Source of the DNA: Halorubellus salinus
GTDB lineage: Archaea; Halobacteriota; Halobacteria; Halobacteriales; Natrialbaceae
DNA: 64,000 nt
Direction of reading: 5' to 3'
NCBI RefSeq assembly: GCF_020567525.1
Contig: NZ_JAJCVI010000002.1
Span: 496,001 to 560,000 of the forward strand
Position 1 is the first letter of the stretch; every line of letters begins with the position of its first letter. A model generated the notes under the pieces. That model did not search any database. It saw only the letters and a list, made by a program, of their open reading frames with translations, and was not told the origin of the DNA. Of the stretch, positions 53,237 to 61,924 are shown piece by piece. The position numbers and the translations under genes were made by a program.

Positions 53237-53644
53237 ATGAAACTCAAAAACTTACTCTCGGACGAGGATGCGGTTTCGCCAGTCATCGGGGTTATTCTCA
53301 TGGTGGCAATCACTGTCATCCTTGCAGCCGTGATTGGCGCGTTCGTACTCGGTATCGGTGGCAGCCAAGAACAGGCCCCGCAGGCTAGCTTCACATTCGC
53401 GGACAATAGTGGGATTGAAGTCACCCACCAAGGTGGAGACAGCATCGACGTCGGACAGATCAAAATCGTATCCGGCAGTGATAGCGCTGAAGGATTTGAC
53501 GACGGGGATATGAGTGACACGGACTCAAGCTGGCAAGCTGGTGAAACTCTATCCTCTGGCGTGACCAATAACGGTGACGTCCAAGTAATCTGGAAATCGC
53601 CCTCCAGCGACGATACGAACGTGATTGGAGAGGGCTCGCTCTAA
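53237..53644 (+). CDS. Type IV pilin-like protein, cassette copy 2
   Basis: The product has 135 residues. [20 protein letters not shown] and the following hydrophobic helix are nearly identical to copy 1. The mature part diverges completely until the shared end [18 protein letters not shown], and it lacks the cysteines of copy 1. The one-base stop/start overlap with copy 3 (TAATG) and the 18-base gap to copy 1 indicate one transcript. Confidence 0.85.
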   Translation: MKLKNLLSDEDAVSPVIGVILMVAITVILAAVIGAFVLGIGGSQEQAPQASFTFADNSGIEVTHQGGDSIDVGQIKIVSGSDSAEGFDDGDMSDTDSSWQAGETLSSGVTNNGDVQVIWKSPSSDDTNVIGEGSL

Positions 53645-54087
53645 TGAATCTGAATAGTCTCTTCACGGAAGAGGATGCGGTGTCGCCAGTCATCGGCGTA
53701 ATCCTGATGGTAGCAATCACCGTCATCCTCGCAGCCGTGATTGGCGCGTTTGTTCTCGGTATCGGAGGTAGCCAAGACCAGGTCCCTCAAGCGAGTTGGG
53801 AATGGACTCAATCAGATACTTCAGGCAGTGGCACTCCCATCTCGGCCAATGAGGACTGTGGGTCTTCGAGTGGTGGTGGAAGTATTGATGTGGCAGTTAC
53901 TCATCAAGGCGGAGATGAGATAGATGGGAATAATCTAAAGCTGGGAGGGGCAGGCTGTTCTACTACAGTAACTGCTGGAACCCAGCTCAAGACCACGGAT
54001 GCAGCCGTTGACGATACGATTTCGCTGGTCTGGGAGTCGCCTTCGAGCGATAGCACGAACATCCTCTCGCAATACGACGTCAGTTAA
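53644..54087 (+). CDS. Type IV pilin-like protein, cassette copy 3
   Basis: The product has 147 residues. [20 protein letters not shown] again carries the type III signal and shared H-domain. The mature domain has three cysteines (EDCGSS, GAGCST) and a glycine/serine patch GSSSGGGS; it ends [17 protein letters not shown], a variant of the conserved tail. The start overlaps the stop of copy 2 by one base. Confidence 0.85.
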   Translation: MNLNSLFTEEDAVSPVIGVILMVAITVILAAVIGAFVLGIGGSQDQVPQASWEWTQSDTSGSGTPISANEDCGSSSGGGSIDVAVTHQGGDEIDGNNLKLGGAGCSTTVTAGTQLKTTDAAVDDTISLVWESPSSDSTNILSQYDVS

Positions 54088-54153
54088 ACGAGTCTACAAT
54101 TCCTTTTCCCGAAGGTACGCTTCAAGAACCGGTATGCGAACAAGGGGAGAGAG

Positions 54154-54630
54154 ATGCAACTTAAAAAATTACTCACGGATTCGAATGCTGTATCTTCCAC
54201 TATCGGTGTTGTTCTGATGGTGGCTGTAACAGTCGTTCTCGCAGCAGCGGTGGGAACGTTTGCGCTTGGTATAGCGGAGGAGTCAACCAAGAAGACGCCA
54301 ACAGCGTCGGTTGAAACGGAGTGGGGAACGACGACCGTAGGTGGAGATACGTATGACACAGTCGACGTTACGATTCTCGGAGGTGATGCGGTCAAGGCAT
54401 CGTACGTTACCATCGAAAACGAGTCGGCAACAATCTGGCAGGGGTCTGGGCCGAAGGGTTCGTTCACCACGTATGATGGACAGACGTGGTCAAACGCGAA
54501 AATCAAGTCAGGGGACACGCTTGGGATTCGAGAAACGGTAGCGGACGGCTTCCAGTCCGGAGATGAAATTGTAGTCCTCTGGAACAACGGCCAGAAGTCG
54601 CAGGTCCTGGGTTCGGGAACGATGGACTAA
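54154..54630 (+). CDS. Divergent type IV pilin-like protein, cassette copy 4
   Basis: The product has 158 residues. Its H-domain (SNAVSSTIGVVLMVAVTVVL) differs from copies 1-3, and PVIGVI is replaced by STIGVV. The mature domain is larger, and the tail is EIVVLWNNGQKSQVLGSG, resembling the lone pilin at 8.2 kb rather than the SPSSD tail. It lies 66 bases after copy 3 and ahead of a hairpin, so it may be the last gene of the unit. It may be a minor pilin of the same system. Confidence 0.8.
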   Translation: MQLKKLLTDSNAVSSTIGVVLMVAVTVVLAAAVGTFALGIAEESTKKTPTASVETEWGTTTVGGDTYDTVDVTILGGDAVKASYVTIENESATIWQGSGPKGSFTTYDGQTWSNAKIKSGDTLGIRETVADGFQSGDEIVVLWNNGQKSQVLGSGTMD

Positions 54631-54634
54631 CCAG

Positions 54635-54655
54635 CTGACCCAATTTTTAGGTCAG
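54635..54655. terminator. Hairpin between pilin cassette and second integrase
   Basis: ctgacc and ggtcag form a perfect 6-bp stem around the AT-rich loop caattttta, directly after the fourth pilin stop. It lies between convergent genes and could end transcripts from both. Confidence 0.4.
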
Positions 54656-54721
54656 AAAATACCAAGCTCACATAGTTCGTCCCACTGATAAAGTTGCAGA
54701 GAAGTCAATGACGAAATCCGG

Positions 54722-55324
54722 TCAGAGGTCGACCGCGGACATGCTGTCGTTGATGTTCTCCTCGGTCGGCGCTGCGAGGTACGGTTCGATCGCGTCGTAG
54801 GAGTCCCAGCCGCCGAGTGCCATGACGATTCGCGGGCTGACGCCTTCCTCGACGAGGAGATGGTGCGCCCAGCAGCGACGGAGATCGTGCGTCGACACGC
54901 GTCGATAGTCGTCGTCGCCGGTCTCGACGGCAGCTCGCTTGCAGGCGCGTTCGACCCAGTTCTGGACGGTGCGCTTCGAGCGGTCGACCACCGGCTCGGA
55001 GTCGTCGACGCCGTCCTGGACGAGGCGGTTGATGCGCGCCTCGAGGTCGCGCGGAAGCCAGGTCTCGCGATGCTTTCCCTGGTCGTACTCGCCGCTGGTG
55101 TCCTTCCCGGCGACGACCTCGAGCTTCCAGCTGCGACCGCCGCTCCGCCGCGAGATATCACCGGGCGTCACGTCGAGGACCTCCGCGACGCGGAGCCCGC
55201 AGTCACCCATCAACCGGATCGCGACCTCGGCGAGGTCGGAGTGCGCATTGCGCGGGATCTCCGCGTACTCGTCGCGGGTCATCCAGACGTTCCAGGAGGC
55301 GTCCCGGTTCCGCTCGGTTCTCAT
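54722..55324 (-). CDS. Short tyrosine recombinase (catalytic domain only)
   Basis: The product has 200 residues. Only the catalytic domain is present: Arg45 in DCGLRVAEVL, His146-x-x-Arg149 in STHDLRRCW, and candidate nucleophile Tyr182 in AIEPYLAA; Trp173 stands where the second histidine often lies, a common variant. No N-terminal DNA-binding domain precedes it, which is frequent in haloarchaeal integrases of this type but could also mean truncation. GC-rich compared with the AT-rich flanks. It lies convergent to the pilin cassette. It may act on a different site or a nested element; the flanking 186-base upstream gap has no clear features. Confidence 0.8.
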   Translation of the reverse strand: MRTERNRDASWNVWMTRDEYAEIPRNAHSDLAEVAIRLMGDCGLRVAEVLDVTPGDISRRSGGRSWKLEVVAGKDTSGEYDQGKHRETWLPRDLEARINRLVQDGVDDSEPVVDRSKRTVQNWVERACKRAAVETGDDDYRRVSTHDLRRCWAHHLLVEEGVSPRIVMALGGWDSYDAIEPYLAAPTEENINDSMSAVDL

Positions 55325-55510
55325 GTTACACGTTCCTCAAGAGAAGCGTGCAGTAAATCGGTTCTCACCCGACCGACGCTCGTACTCAGACGCCGATTCT
55401 CGGCGGGTTCACGCGAACGGGCGGCGCGGCGTTGCACGCTTCTCTACAAAGGCGAAGCGTAGACTAACCTGTTGAGTACACGGACACAGCATCAATGCCA
55501 GGAAGCAATC

Positions 55511-55924
55511 TCAAATGGACTCTGAGCCACGCGGGCCGAAACTTTCGCGGTATTCCTCCCAGTCGTCACCAGTCTGGGGAGCATCCCAGGGGTCGACACC
55601 ACAGGGTGTGATGAACTTCCACTGGAGCTCATTCCGGATGGCAGTTCGGCGCTCGTCGTCGGTTACTGATTTGATGAAGTATCCAATTTCACCGTGTGCA
55701 TTCTCTTCCCAGCAGTCTCGTTTCTTATGCGTCTCTAAGGTATGTTGTAGGTTCCCGGAAGGCGTCACGTCAGCTCGAACTCCTCCCTCGGAAGTGCCAA
55801 TATATAACACGCAATGTGGTCGCCCCGAGATCACACAGACAACTACGTACACTCCAACGGCTTTCGACGGTAGTTCCTCTGTACCAGTGGTGACTTCTTT
55901 GAATTCGTAGCCAGCGATATTCAC
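55511..55924 (-). CDS. GIY-YIG-like protein
   Basis: The product has 137 residues from GTG 55924. AVGVYVVVCVISG and VLYIGTSEGGVRADV have the layout of the GIY and YIG strands (GVY and YIG here), and RTAIRNELQWKFITPCG includes a glutamate in the place of the metal-binding residue of the GIY-YIG domain. The usual conserved arginine is not certain. If real, this is a small nuclease-like domain; a degenerate or non-catalytic relative is also possible. It is AT-rich relative to chromosomal genes. No neighbour suggests a partner. Confidence 0.5.
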   Translation of the reverse strand: MNIAGYEFKEVTTGTEELPSKAVGVYVVVCVISGRPHCVLYIGTSEGGVRADVTPSGNLQHTLETHKKRDCWEENAHGEIGYFIKSVTDDERRTAIRNELQWKFITPCGVDPWDAPQTGDDWEEYRESFGPRGSESI

Positions 55925-56066
55925 ACTCTGTTTATTGAAACTTGATTACTGATAAATGTGACACCACTTGGAACCCAACATGACAGCTTTGCACGTTTAA
56001 AACGTCGGAAATGAGATGCTCCATGAGACTCGTTATGATTAAAAACCTTGCATATAATATCAAATT

Positions 56067-56702
56067 ATGTCCAGCTACGTGGAACCTGAAGTGGGAAAAG
56101 ACGGTTTCAATTGCCCATTCTGCAGTTCATTTGCGGAACAAAAGTGGGGAGAGCTGATATCTGCAATCGACCATCCTGGATTCATACAAATCATGGATGG
56201 AAATCTGAGTCGCTGTGAACGGTGTAAAAATTACTCAATCTGGATTGATGGAGAACTTGTATATCCAAAATCATCCTCCGCACCGAAGCCAGTATCGGAT
56301 ATGCCAGACGACGTTAAAGAGGACTTCATTGAGGCAAGAAAGGTTGTCGAAGATTCTCCAAGAGCTGCCGCAGCACTTCTACGCCTATCTATGGAGAAGC
56401 TCACTAACCAATTGCTCGATGAGAGTAATGATAGTCTCTATCAAAATATCGGGGAGCTTGTTGAACAAGGTCGAATTGACAGTCGAATACAAAAAGCCTT
56501 AGATTCAGTTCGAGTTACAGGTAACGATTACGTACATGCTGGGGAAATATATGGCCCAGATGATAAGGATACAGCTCTCAGGCTTTTCGACTTGGTGAAT
56601 ACGATAGTCTACGTGACGATTTCGCAAGAACGGGTGATTGAGCAAGCATATTCAGAAATCCCGGAAAATAAAAAAGAAGGTATCGACCAACGAGATCAGT
56701 AA
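56067..56702 (+). CDS. DUF4145-domain protein with zinc-knuckle N-terminus
   Basis: The product has 211 residues. The N-terminal part has FNCPFCSSFAEQKW and RCERCKNYS, a zinc-ribbon pair. The C-terminal half (EARKVVEDSPRAAAALLRLSMEKLTNQLLDE, then RVTGNDYVHAGEIYG and DTALRLFDLVNTIVYV) matches DUF4145, an all-helical domain found in bacterial restriction and phage-defence contexts. Function is not established. The gene is clearly AT-richer than the chromosomal part, and sits alone in the patch. A defence role is only a context inference. Confidence 0.7.
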   Translation: MSSYVEPEVGKDGFNCPFCSSFAEQKWGELISAIDHPGFIQIMDGNLSRCERCKNYSIWIDGELVYPKSSSAPKPVSDMPDDVKEDFIEARKVVEDSPRAAAALLRLSMEKLTNQLLDESNDSLYQNIGELVEQGRIDSRIQKALDSVRVTGNDYVHAGEIYGPDDKDTALRLFDLVNTIVYVTISQERVIEQAYSEIPENKKEGIDQRDQ

Positions 56703-56841
56703 TCGATAAGCCGAGTCTAATCTGCAGGCTATCGTTGGTAGACTTGTTGAAATATATCGGGGATGCTCTTCGATTTCAGGAGGTGGATTCGCGCTCCTGT
56801 ATAAAGGCGAAATTGAAGTATTCATGTGGAACAATATCATT

Positions 56842-57339
56842 ATGACGAACCACGAGTGGGCAGAACTGCTTGAATATCTGTACGAGAGTGGTGGGCTATT
56901 TGAGTCGGATTTAGAGGGCGATGTAGAAGACACTCCTGAGGAGCTTCGTAGGCAACTGGCAAACGAGTTTTCAGACCCCGGTGACTCGATAAGTGAATCC
57001 GAGATGGAACGGATTCTGGATCGACTGTATAAGAACAACCTCGTTAATTATGGAGCGGGTGAATCCGGTCGTCGAGTGCAATTGACGCCGACAGGTTTCG
57101 AGGTGGCACATGAGCGGGAAATGACCGAGGACCAGTATGAGATTCAGGAAGAACAAGCAAATGCGAACGACCGAGTGGCCGATTTCACAGTGATTCTAGG
57201 TGCTGCTGCGCTCGTTCAGGCAGCAGAAAGTGTGATGACAGCGCCAAAGCCGACAGATTTGTATCTGGGTATATTTATGATACTAATCCTTGTCGTAGCG
57301 TTCTTTGCCCTTGGTGGACCGAAGTCTCTCCGGAATTAG
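56842..57339 (+). CDS. HTH protein with two C-terminal transmembrane helices
   Basis: The product has 165 residues from ATG 56842, with an alternative ATG six codons upstream at 56824. A TATA-like gtataaag (56799-56806) suggests that transcription starts after 56824, favouring the shorter form. The N-terminal 110 residues read as a winged helix (ISESEMERILDRLYKNNLVNYGAGESGRRVQLTPTGFEVAHE). Then come two hydrophobic helices (VILGAAALVQAAESVM; LGIFMILILVVAFFAL). It resembles the HTH-membrane protein at 49.5 kb in design but not in sequence. Its end overlaps the AbrB-like gene by four bases. Confidence 0.6.
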   Translation: MTNHEWAELLEYLYESGGLFESDLEGDVEDTPEELRRQLANEFSDPGDSISESEMERILDRLYKNNLVNYGAGESGRRVQLTPTGFEVAHEREMTEDQYEIQEEQANANDRVADFTVILGAAALVQAAESVMTAPKPTDLYLGIFMILILVVAFFALGGPKSLRN

Positions 57340-57533
57340 TCAGTATCGAAGAAAATCGTTAATGTAGCTTCTTTTCGGTCGTATTCAAGGTCGACGGTGT
57401 CGCCGTCCTTCCCCGGTTCGAGGTCCTGGTCGCGACGGACTTCTGCGGGGATTCCGACGGCTGCTCCGCCGCCGCCGGTGGGGAAGATGCTCCGGTCGAA
57501 GTACGGTTTCTTGGTGGGTCGGTTGGTCGCCAT
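57336..57533 (-). CDS. AbrB/SpoVT-like DNA-binding protein
   Basis: The product has 65 residues. The swapped-hairpin pattern GGGGAAVGIPAEVRRDQDLEPGKDGDTVDLEYD with a terminal strand TLTIFF matches small archaeal AbrB/MazE-type transcription factors or antitoxins. No toxin gene is adjacent, so a regulator is more likely than an antitoxin. ATG 57533 was chosen because the longer frame upstream is basic and unlike haloarchaeal proteins. It is divergent from the large exported protein gene at 57752, whose expression it might control; the 218-base spacer between them is AT-rich with no other visible site. Confidence 0.65.
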   Translation of the reverse strand: MATNRPTKKPYFDRSIFPTGGGGAAVGIPAEVRRDQDLEPGKDGDTVDLEYDRKEATLTIFFDTD

Positions 57534-57751
57534 GGTAGCGTGTGGTTTGAGGTCCGTGATAAGTGTTCGAATTTGAATAACTGATTCTCTACTGACTTCG
57601 TGGGGAGTGTGGGATACTTCCGTGACCACGGTAACGTAGTTCTGTGCTGTAATTATCAGAACTTTGCTAAATCTTTTGGAAAAGCGTAGCAGAGCGACTG
57701 TATGGTTCAAGCAGTCGGTAACAACTCGCTTTCTCGCGGGGGGACGCGGAA

Positions 57752-60700
57752 ATGAGGAGCGTTCGGGAGTGGACTCGAGGCGAGCTCGCGGCGCTCCTGG
57801 TCGCAACGCTCGCGGTCGTCGCGACCGTCGGCGTGATCGCGGCCGGGCCGGGCTCGGGCTCGCCAGTCGGAACGGCAATCGCGACGGGCGACTCGATGGG
57901 TCACGACGGCAAGCAGGCGTACCTGTACATCGACGTCGAGCCGTCGGTCGGCGACCCGATCGTGTTCGAGACCGGCGACACGTACCTGTATCACCGAATT
58001 GTCGACGAGACGAGCGAGGGCTGGATTACGAAGGGCGACGCGAACCCGCGAACGGACCAAGCGGCGATGATCGCTGAACCAGTTGGCGCGGCCGACGTCG
58101 TCGGCGTTCCCGTGTTTTCGGTTCAGATTGATACGCTGAGGACTGTCGGTATCGTTTCGCTTGGAGCGGTGATGGCGTCTCTCGTTGCGGTTCTCTCGTT
58201 ATTCCGCGGGATGGGTACGAGATTATTCCGGTCGAGCGGTGCGCTGAATGTGTCACTTGCCGTGCTCGTTGTCTTGTCTACTGTGGGCGGTTTGGTTGTG
58301 ATGCCGGCGGCTGGAATGGGGAGTGACTCCATTGATCGCCAGCAAACGAACGCGTCAGACGTTACAAGCGCGAAAGAGCAATTCAGCGAACTGGATGTGC
58401 TTTCCGCGCTTGAATCGGGTGGGTATAACTGGCTCAACTTCTCTGGTGGAACAGCTACCTCCGAGGATACTGTGTCGTCCGGGTCTGGACTGGAGTCGGT
58501 CGGGGCTGCTGACGGGAAGGCTCTTGTTCCAGATAATTATTTCTCGACTGCTGTAGTCAATCAAATTAATATTTCGACCGGTAATCAAGTTGATTCTAAG
58601 GACTTGTCGGGTACTTTCTCGTCAGTTGCGTCGGTGACGAGCAATCCTTCCGATGATTCTTATATAATAGTCGGTGGGAACGGTGTGGTCGGTAAAGTTT
58701 GGTCTGATAACTTATCTGTCGCCTGGAGTGTAGATAAAGGAATTGGCGGGCCATATGCGGATTCAATCCGTGCCTCGGAGAACTATATCGCGGTCGGGAC
58801 TGTTGACAACTTCTATCTTTTCAACAAGTCGACCCGCGATATTGAATGGAAAGCGTACGGAACAGACGACGACAAAGCGCCAGGGAACACTCGAATATAC
58901 GAGGACGAAAACGCGGTCTATTGGATACAGCAAAATGCCAATGTCGTTAAAAAATTCAACCTCTCTACGGGAACGGAGGAGTGGTCTGCGGGTGGTGGTG
59001 ACGGGTCTCTTGACTCGAGCACCCCGAACGCGGTTGCGAGTAACGGTGACTTAGTAGCAGCGCCTCACACTAGCGGAATCTCTTTCCTGGATGCTGATAC
59101 GGGTAGTAAGGTTGAAAACGAGAGTTTAAGCTCTCAACCGAGGGCCGTGATGTTCGAGGATGGGTATTTCTGGGCTGGGGACGTCGATGGGGATGTTCTA
59201 CGGTACAGCTCCGACGGAACCACTAAGCAGTCTTTCAGCGTTCAAAGTGAGGACGTCAGCTATCTTACGCGAATAGAGACAAGTGCCGGATCTAAAGGCG
59301 GTAATGAGTTCTCTGGGGTCGTTAAGACAACCGAGGGAGCGCCGTGCGCGAATTGTACGGTGCGCGTGGCCGGCGTGGATCACTCACAGATCACGCTCCA
59401 GAACGCGGCGAGCTTGGAGGAGCGGGCGGACAATCTGCTCGAGCAGGCGCGGAACGCGAAGCCGCCGCAGTGGGACTCGGACGTCTCGCTGACGGGGTCG
59501 GGTGGCTTGTTCGGTGACGTCAGCAGCGAGTACCCGGCTGTTCACTCGAAAGCGGACTGGGGGCTCGAGAAGTGGGAGGACACGACGAGCCTCGGGGACC
59601 CGCTGGTCGAAGTACCGGCGAACCAGCCGGTCGTCTTGTCGTCGTGGGACCCGACGAAGTCCTCGCTGATCGAGAGCGAAGTGAACGCCGACCTGCGCGG
59701 GAAGACGACAGATAGCCCGATCCAGTTGACGCACCTGGACCCGGCGGGCGACGGGCTGAAGACGGAGACGATTCCGCTCTCGCAGGAGTACCAGGTCGGG
59801 GTCGTGGCGACGAGCACGCACTCGTACGCGACGGTGGAGCTCTCGCCGGGGTTCTACGAGGTTTCGGTGAAGAACTCGAGCGTCTCGTACACTATCGTCG
59901 CGGGGGACCCGAACGAGATCGCGGCGGAGATCTCGAAGAAGCTGCTGAACCGCGAGGACGAGCTCCGGAAGCACGCGAAGCAGATGCGCGAGCGGTTCAA
60001 CTCGAGTAAGTTCGTCGCGGAGACGGTCGTGACGAGCGAGAACGGCTCGTTCAGCGTGTCTCTGCCGTCGAACGTCCAGACGGTCAGCGCGACCGCGTAC
60101 AAGGTCCCGGCGGGGATGGACCCGTCGAACGCGACGCGGGCGGACATTCGCGAGTATTATAACACGATGAACATTTCGCGAGCGACGGTCGACGTCGAGG
60201 AGGAGGAGCCGTTCGTGGTGTCGCACCACGACCTCACGCGGGCAGACGCGAACTTGACCTCTGAGGCGGACCTGGACGACGTCGTGCCGGCGTTCTACTT
60301 GCCGGCGGGCGAGGTCCGCGAGGACGTGCCGGCGTCGAACGTGACGCTCGAGGTCTACAAGACGGACATTCCGAAGTACGCGGACCCGGGAATCACGGCG
60401 AACCGGTCGCAGCTGCGTGACTGGTTCCTGTCGAACCTGACGTACGGCGATCTGCCGCCGGCGCTCCAGGACCGCTGGAACGCGACCCGCGAGCGCCTGA
60501 ACGAGACGCGCGAGAAGCTCAAGAACATCACGGCGGCGAACGAGGAGCTGCGGTCGTGGTTCGAGAAGCTGCTCGCGGAGCAGCGGAACACGACCGTCGA
60601 GAAGGTGCGCGTCCAGATTCGCGACGCCGACAAGACGAAGGAGGAGCTCCGCGAGGAGGTCGGGGCGCTCCGGCAGGCGATCGCGGAGCTGGAGTCGACG

Positions 60701-61924
60701 GTGAGTATCGACGAGCCGGAGGTCTCGGCGCAGTCGGATAACGTCTCGCTCGCGTGGACGCTCCCGGGCGCGCTGGATAGCGCGAACGTGAGCGTGCTGG
60801 CGCACTACGCGAACGGGACGACGCGATCGGTGCCGTCGAAGTACGTCGCCGTCGACGAGGGAACGCTCCCGGGTCAGGGCGACGTCGTGCGCGTCAGCGA
60901 GTTCCCGCTGGGCGACAGTGACCCGGCGAGCGTGCAGTTCGAGCTCATGGCGGCCTCGAGCGAGGGCTGGGCGACCTCGAGCGAGGTCGTGAAGAACCCG
61001 AGCTTCTCGGGCGAGCTGCCGTCGATCGACAGTATCAGCCTGTCGACGGTGAACCCTGGGCCGAAGGAGAACGTGACGGTGCGCGTGTCGCCGTCGGAGC
61101 GCGGCTCCTGGAAGCAGATCACGAACGTCAGCGTGCTGGGGCCGGACGGCTCGACGATCGGGACGGGACCGGTCGAGAACGGGAGTTCCTTCGCGTTCAC
61201 GACCGCCGGCGCGGGCGTGCATACGGCACAGATTACCGCGGAGACGACCGGGGGCTCGACGGTAGAGATCCCGGTGCGTATCAAGGCGGTCGGTCGCGAG
61301 GTCGACGCGCCGCCGACGCTCTCGGTGAAGGAGTCGCCGGTCGGCGAGTACGTGCTGACCTCTGCGGAGTTCGAGCGGGCGGAGGTGTCGACGGAGAACG
61401 CTCGCGAGCGCGTCCAGGTGACGGCGCAGCTCCCGAACGGCGACGGCGTGCCGAGCGAGGTCAGCGTCCACCTGGAGGAGCTCTCGACGCCGGGAGACTC
61501 GACGGTCTCTGTGAAGTTCGTGCGCGGCGAGAACGAGGAGTCGGTGACGCAGCACGTCCCAGTGACGGTTCACATGGCGGCGCCGTCGGGGAACCTCTTG
61601 CTCTGGCGGAACGGGCAGGCGGTCAGCAACGACGGCGGGAGCTGGGGGCAGGCGAACATCCAGAGCGACCAGCTGGTCATCAAGACGTTCACGGACGACA
61701 CGGGCGACCTGACGCTCCAGAAGCAGAACGACGCTGGCCTGCTCGCGCAGATCTCGCACGGGTTCGCGCAGTTCATCCAGGGCTTCTCGCTCTCGGTCTC
61801 GTTCGCGCCGACGGTGCCTGTTCCGGCGCCGGCGACGACGTCGGGGCAAGCCATGCTTGCTGGGAGTGCGGACGTCGCGACGCCAGCGCCTGACGCGGTC
61901 GCGCTCGAGGAGGTGGTCGCATGA
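57752..61924 (+). CDS. Signal-peptidase-like/beta-propeller exported giant protein
   Basis: The product has 1390 residues. TM1 (11-31) leads into a S26 signal-peptidase-like segment: TGDSMGHDG with Ser48, VGDPIVFETG, YHRIV with His81, and TKGDANPRTDQ with Asp96/Asp102, the Ser/His/Asp order of archaeal type I signal peptidases. Two more helices (about 132-151 and 166-184) follow. Residues about 230-525 form PQQ-like propeller blades (YIIVGGNGVVGKVW; YLFNKSTRDIEW; KKFNLSTGTEEW). Next are beta-rich, Thr/Ser/Asn-rich repeats, a coiled coil (about 900-985), and more beta domains to the end. Many N-x-S/T sites suggest glycosylation. DNA from about 58.1 to 59.3 kb is clearly AT-richer than the rest. 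Start ATG 57752 opens a three-gene overlapping operon. Function unknown; a surface machine that processes its neighbours is an inference. Confidence 0.75.
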   Translation: MRSVREWTRGELAALLVATLAVVATVGVIAAGPGSGSPVGTAIATGDSMGHDGKQAYLYIDVEPSVGDPIVFETGDTYLYHRIVDETSEGWITKGDANPRTDQAAMIAEPVGAADVVGVPVFSVQIDTLRTVGIVSLGAVMASLVAVLSLFRGMGTRLFRSSGALNVSLAVLVVLSTVGGLVVMPAAGMGSDSIDRQQTNASDVTSAKEQFSELDVLSALESGGYNWLNFSGGTATSEDTVSSGSGLESVGAADGKALVPDNYFSTAVVNQINISTGNQVDSKDLSGTFSSVASVTSNPSDDSYIIVGGNGVVGKVWSDNLSVAWSVDKGIGGPYADSIRASENYIAVGTVDNFYLFNKSTRDIEWKAYGTDDDKAPGNTRIYEDENAVYWIQQNANVVKKFNLSTGTEEWSAGGGDGSLDSSTPNAVASNGDLVAAPHTSGISFLDADTGSKVENESLSSQPRAVMFEDGYFWAGDVDGDVLRYSSDGTTKQSFSVQSEDVSYLTRIETSAGSKGGNEFSGVVKTTEGAPCANCTVRVAGVDHSQITLQNAASLEERADNLLEQARNAKPPQWDSDVSLTGSGGLFGDVSSEYPAVHSKADWGLEKWEDTTSLGDPLVEVPANQPVVLSSWDPTKSSLIESEVNADLRGKTTDSPIQLTHLDPAGDGLKTETIPLSQEYQVGVVATSTHSYATVELSPGFYEVSVKNSSVSYTIVAGDPNEIAAEISKKLLNREDELRKHAKQMRERFNSSKFVAETVVTSENGSFSVSLPSNVQTVSATAYKVPAGMDPSNATRADIREYYNTMNISRATVDVEEEEPFVVSHHDLTRADANLTSEADLDDVVPAFYLPAGEVREDVPASNVTLEVYKTDIPKYADPGITANRSQLRDWFLSNLTYGDLPPALQDRWNATRERLNETREKLKNITAANEELRSWFEKLLAEQRNTTVEKVRVQIRDADKTKEELREEVGALRQAIAELESTVSIDEPEVSAQSDNVSLAWTLPGALDSANVSVLAHYANGTTRSVPSKYVAVDEGTLPGQGDVVRVSEFPLGDSDPASVQFELMAASSEGWATSSEVVKNPSFSGELPSIDSISLSTVNPGPKENVTVRVSPSERGSWKQITNVSVLGPDGSTIGTGPVENGSSFAFTTAGAGVHTAQITAETTGGSTVEIPVRIKAVGREVDAPPTLSVKESPVGEYVLTSAEFERAEVSTENARERVQVTAQLPNGDGVPSEVSVHLEELSTPGDSTVSVKFVRGENEESVTQHVPVTVHMAAPSGNLLLWRNGQAVSNDGGSWGQANIQSDQLVIKTFTDDTGDLTLQKQNDAGLLAQISHGFAQFIQGFSLSVSFAPTVPVPAPATTSGQAMLAGSADVATPAPDAVALEEVVA

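Noticed and set aside
57336-57533. A toxin-antitoxin pair with the AbrB-like gene as antitoxin
   Set aside because: No toxin-like small gene overlaps or follows it; neighbours are convergent or divergent.
59384-61849. 821-codon minus-strand frame under the giant exported protein
   Set aside because: Arg/Leu/Val-rich shadow with no domain; the plus strand is supported by overlaps with the protease gene.
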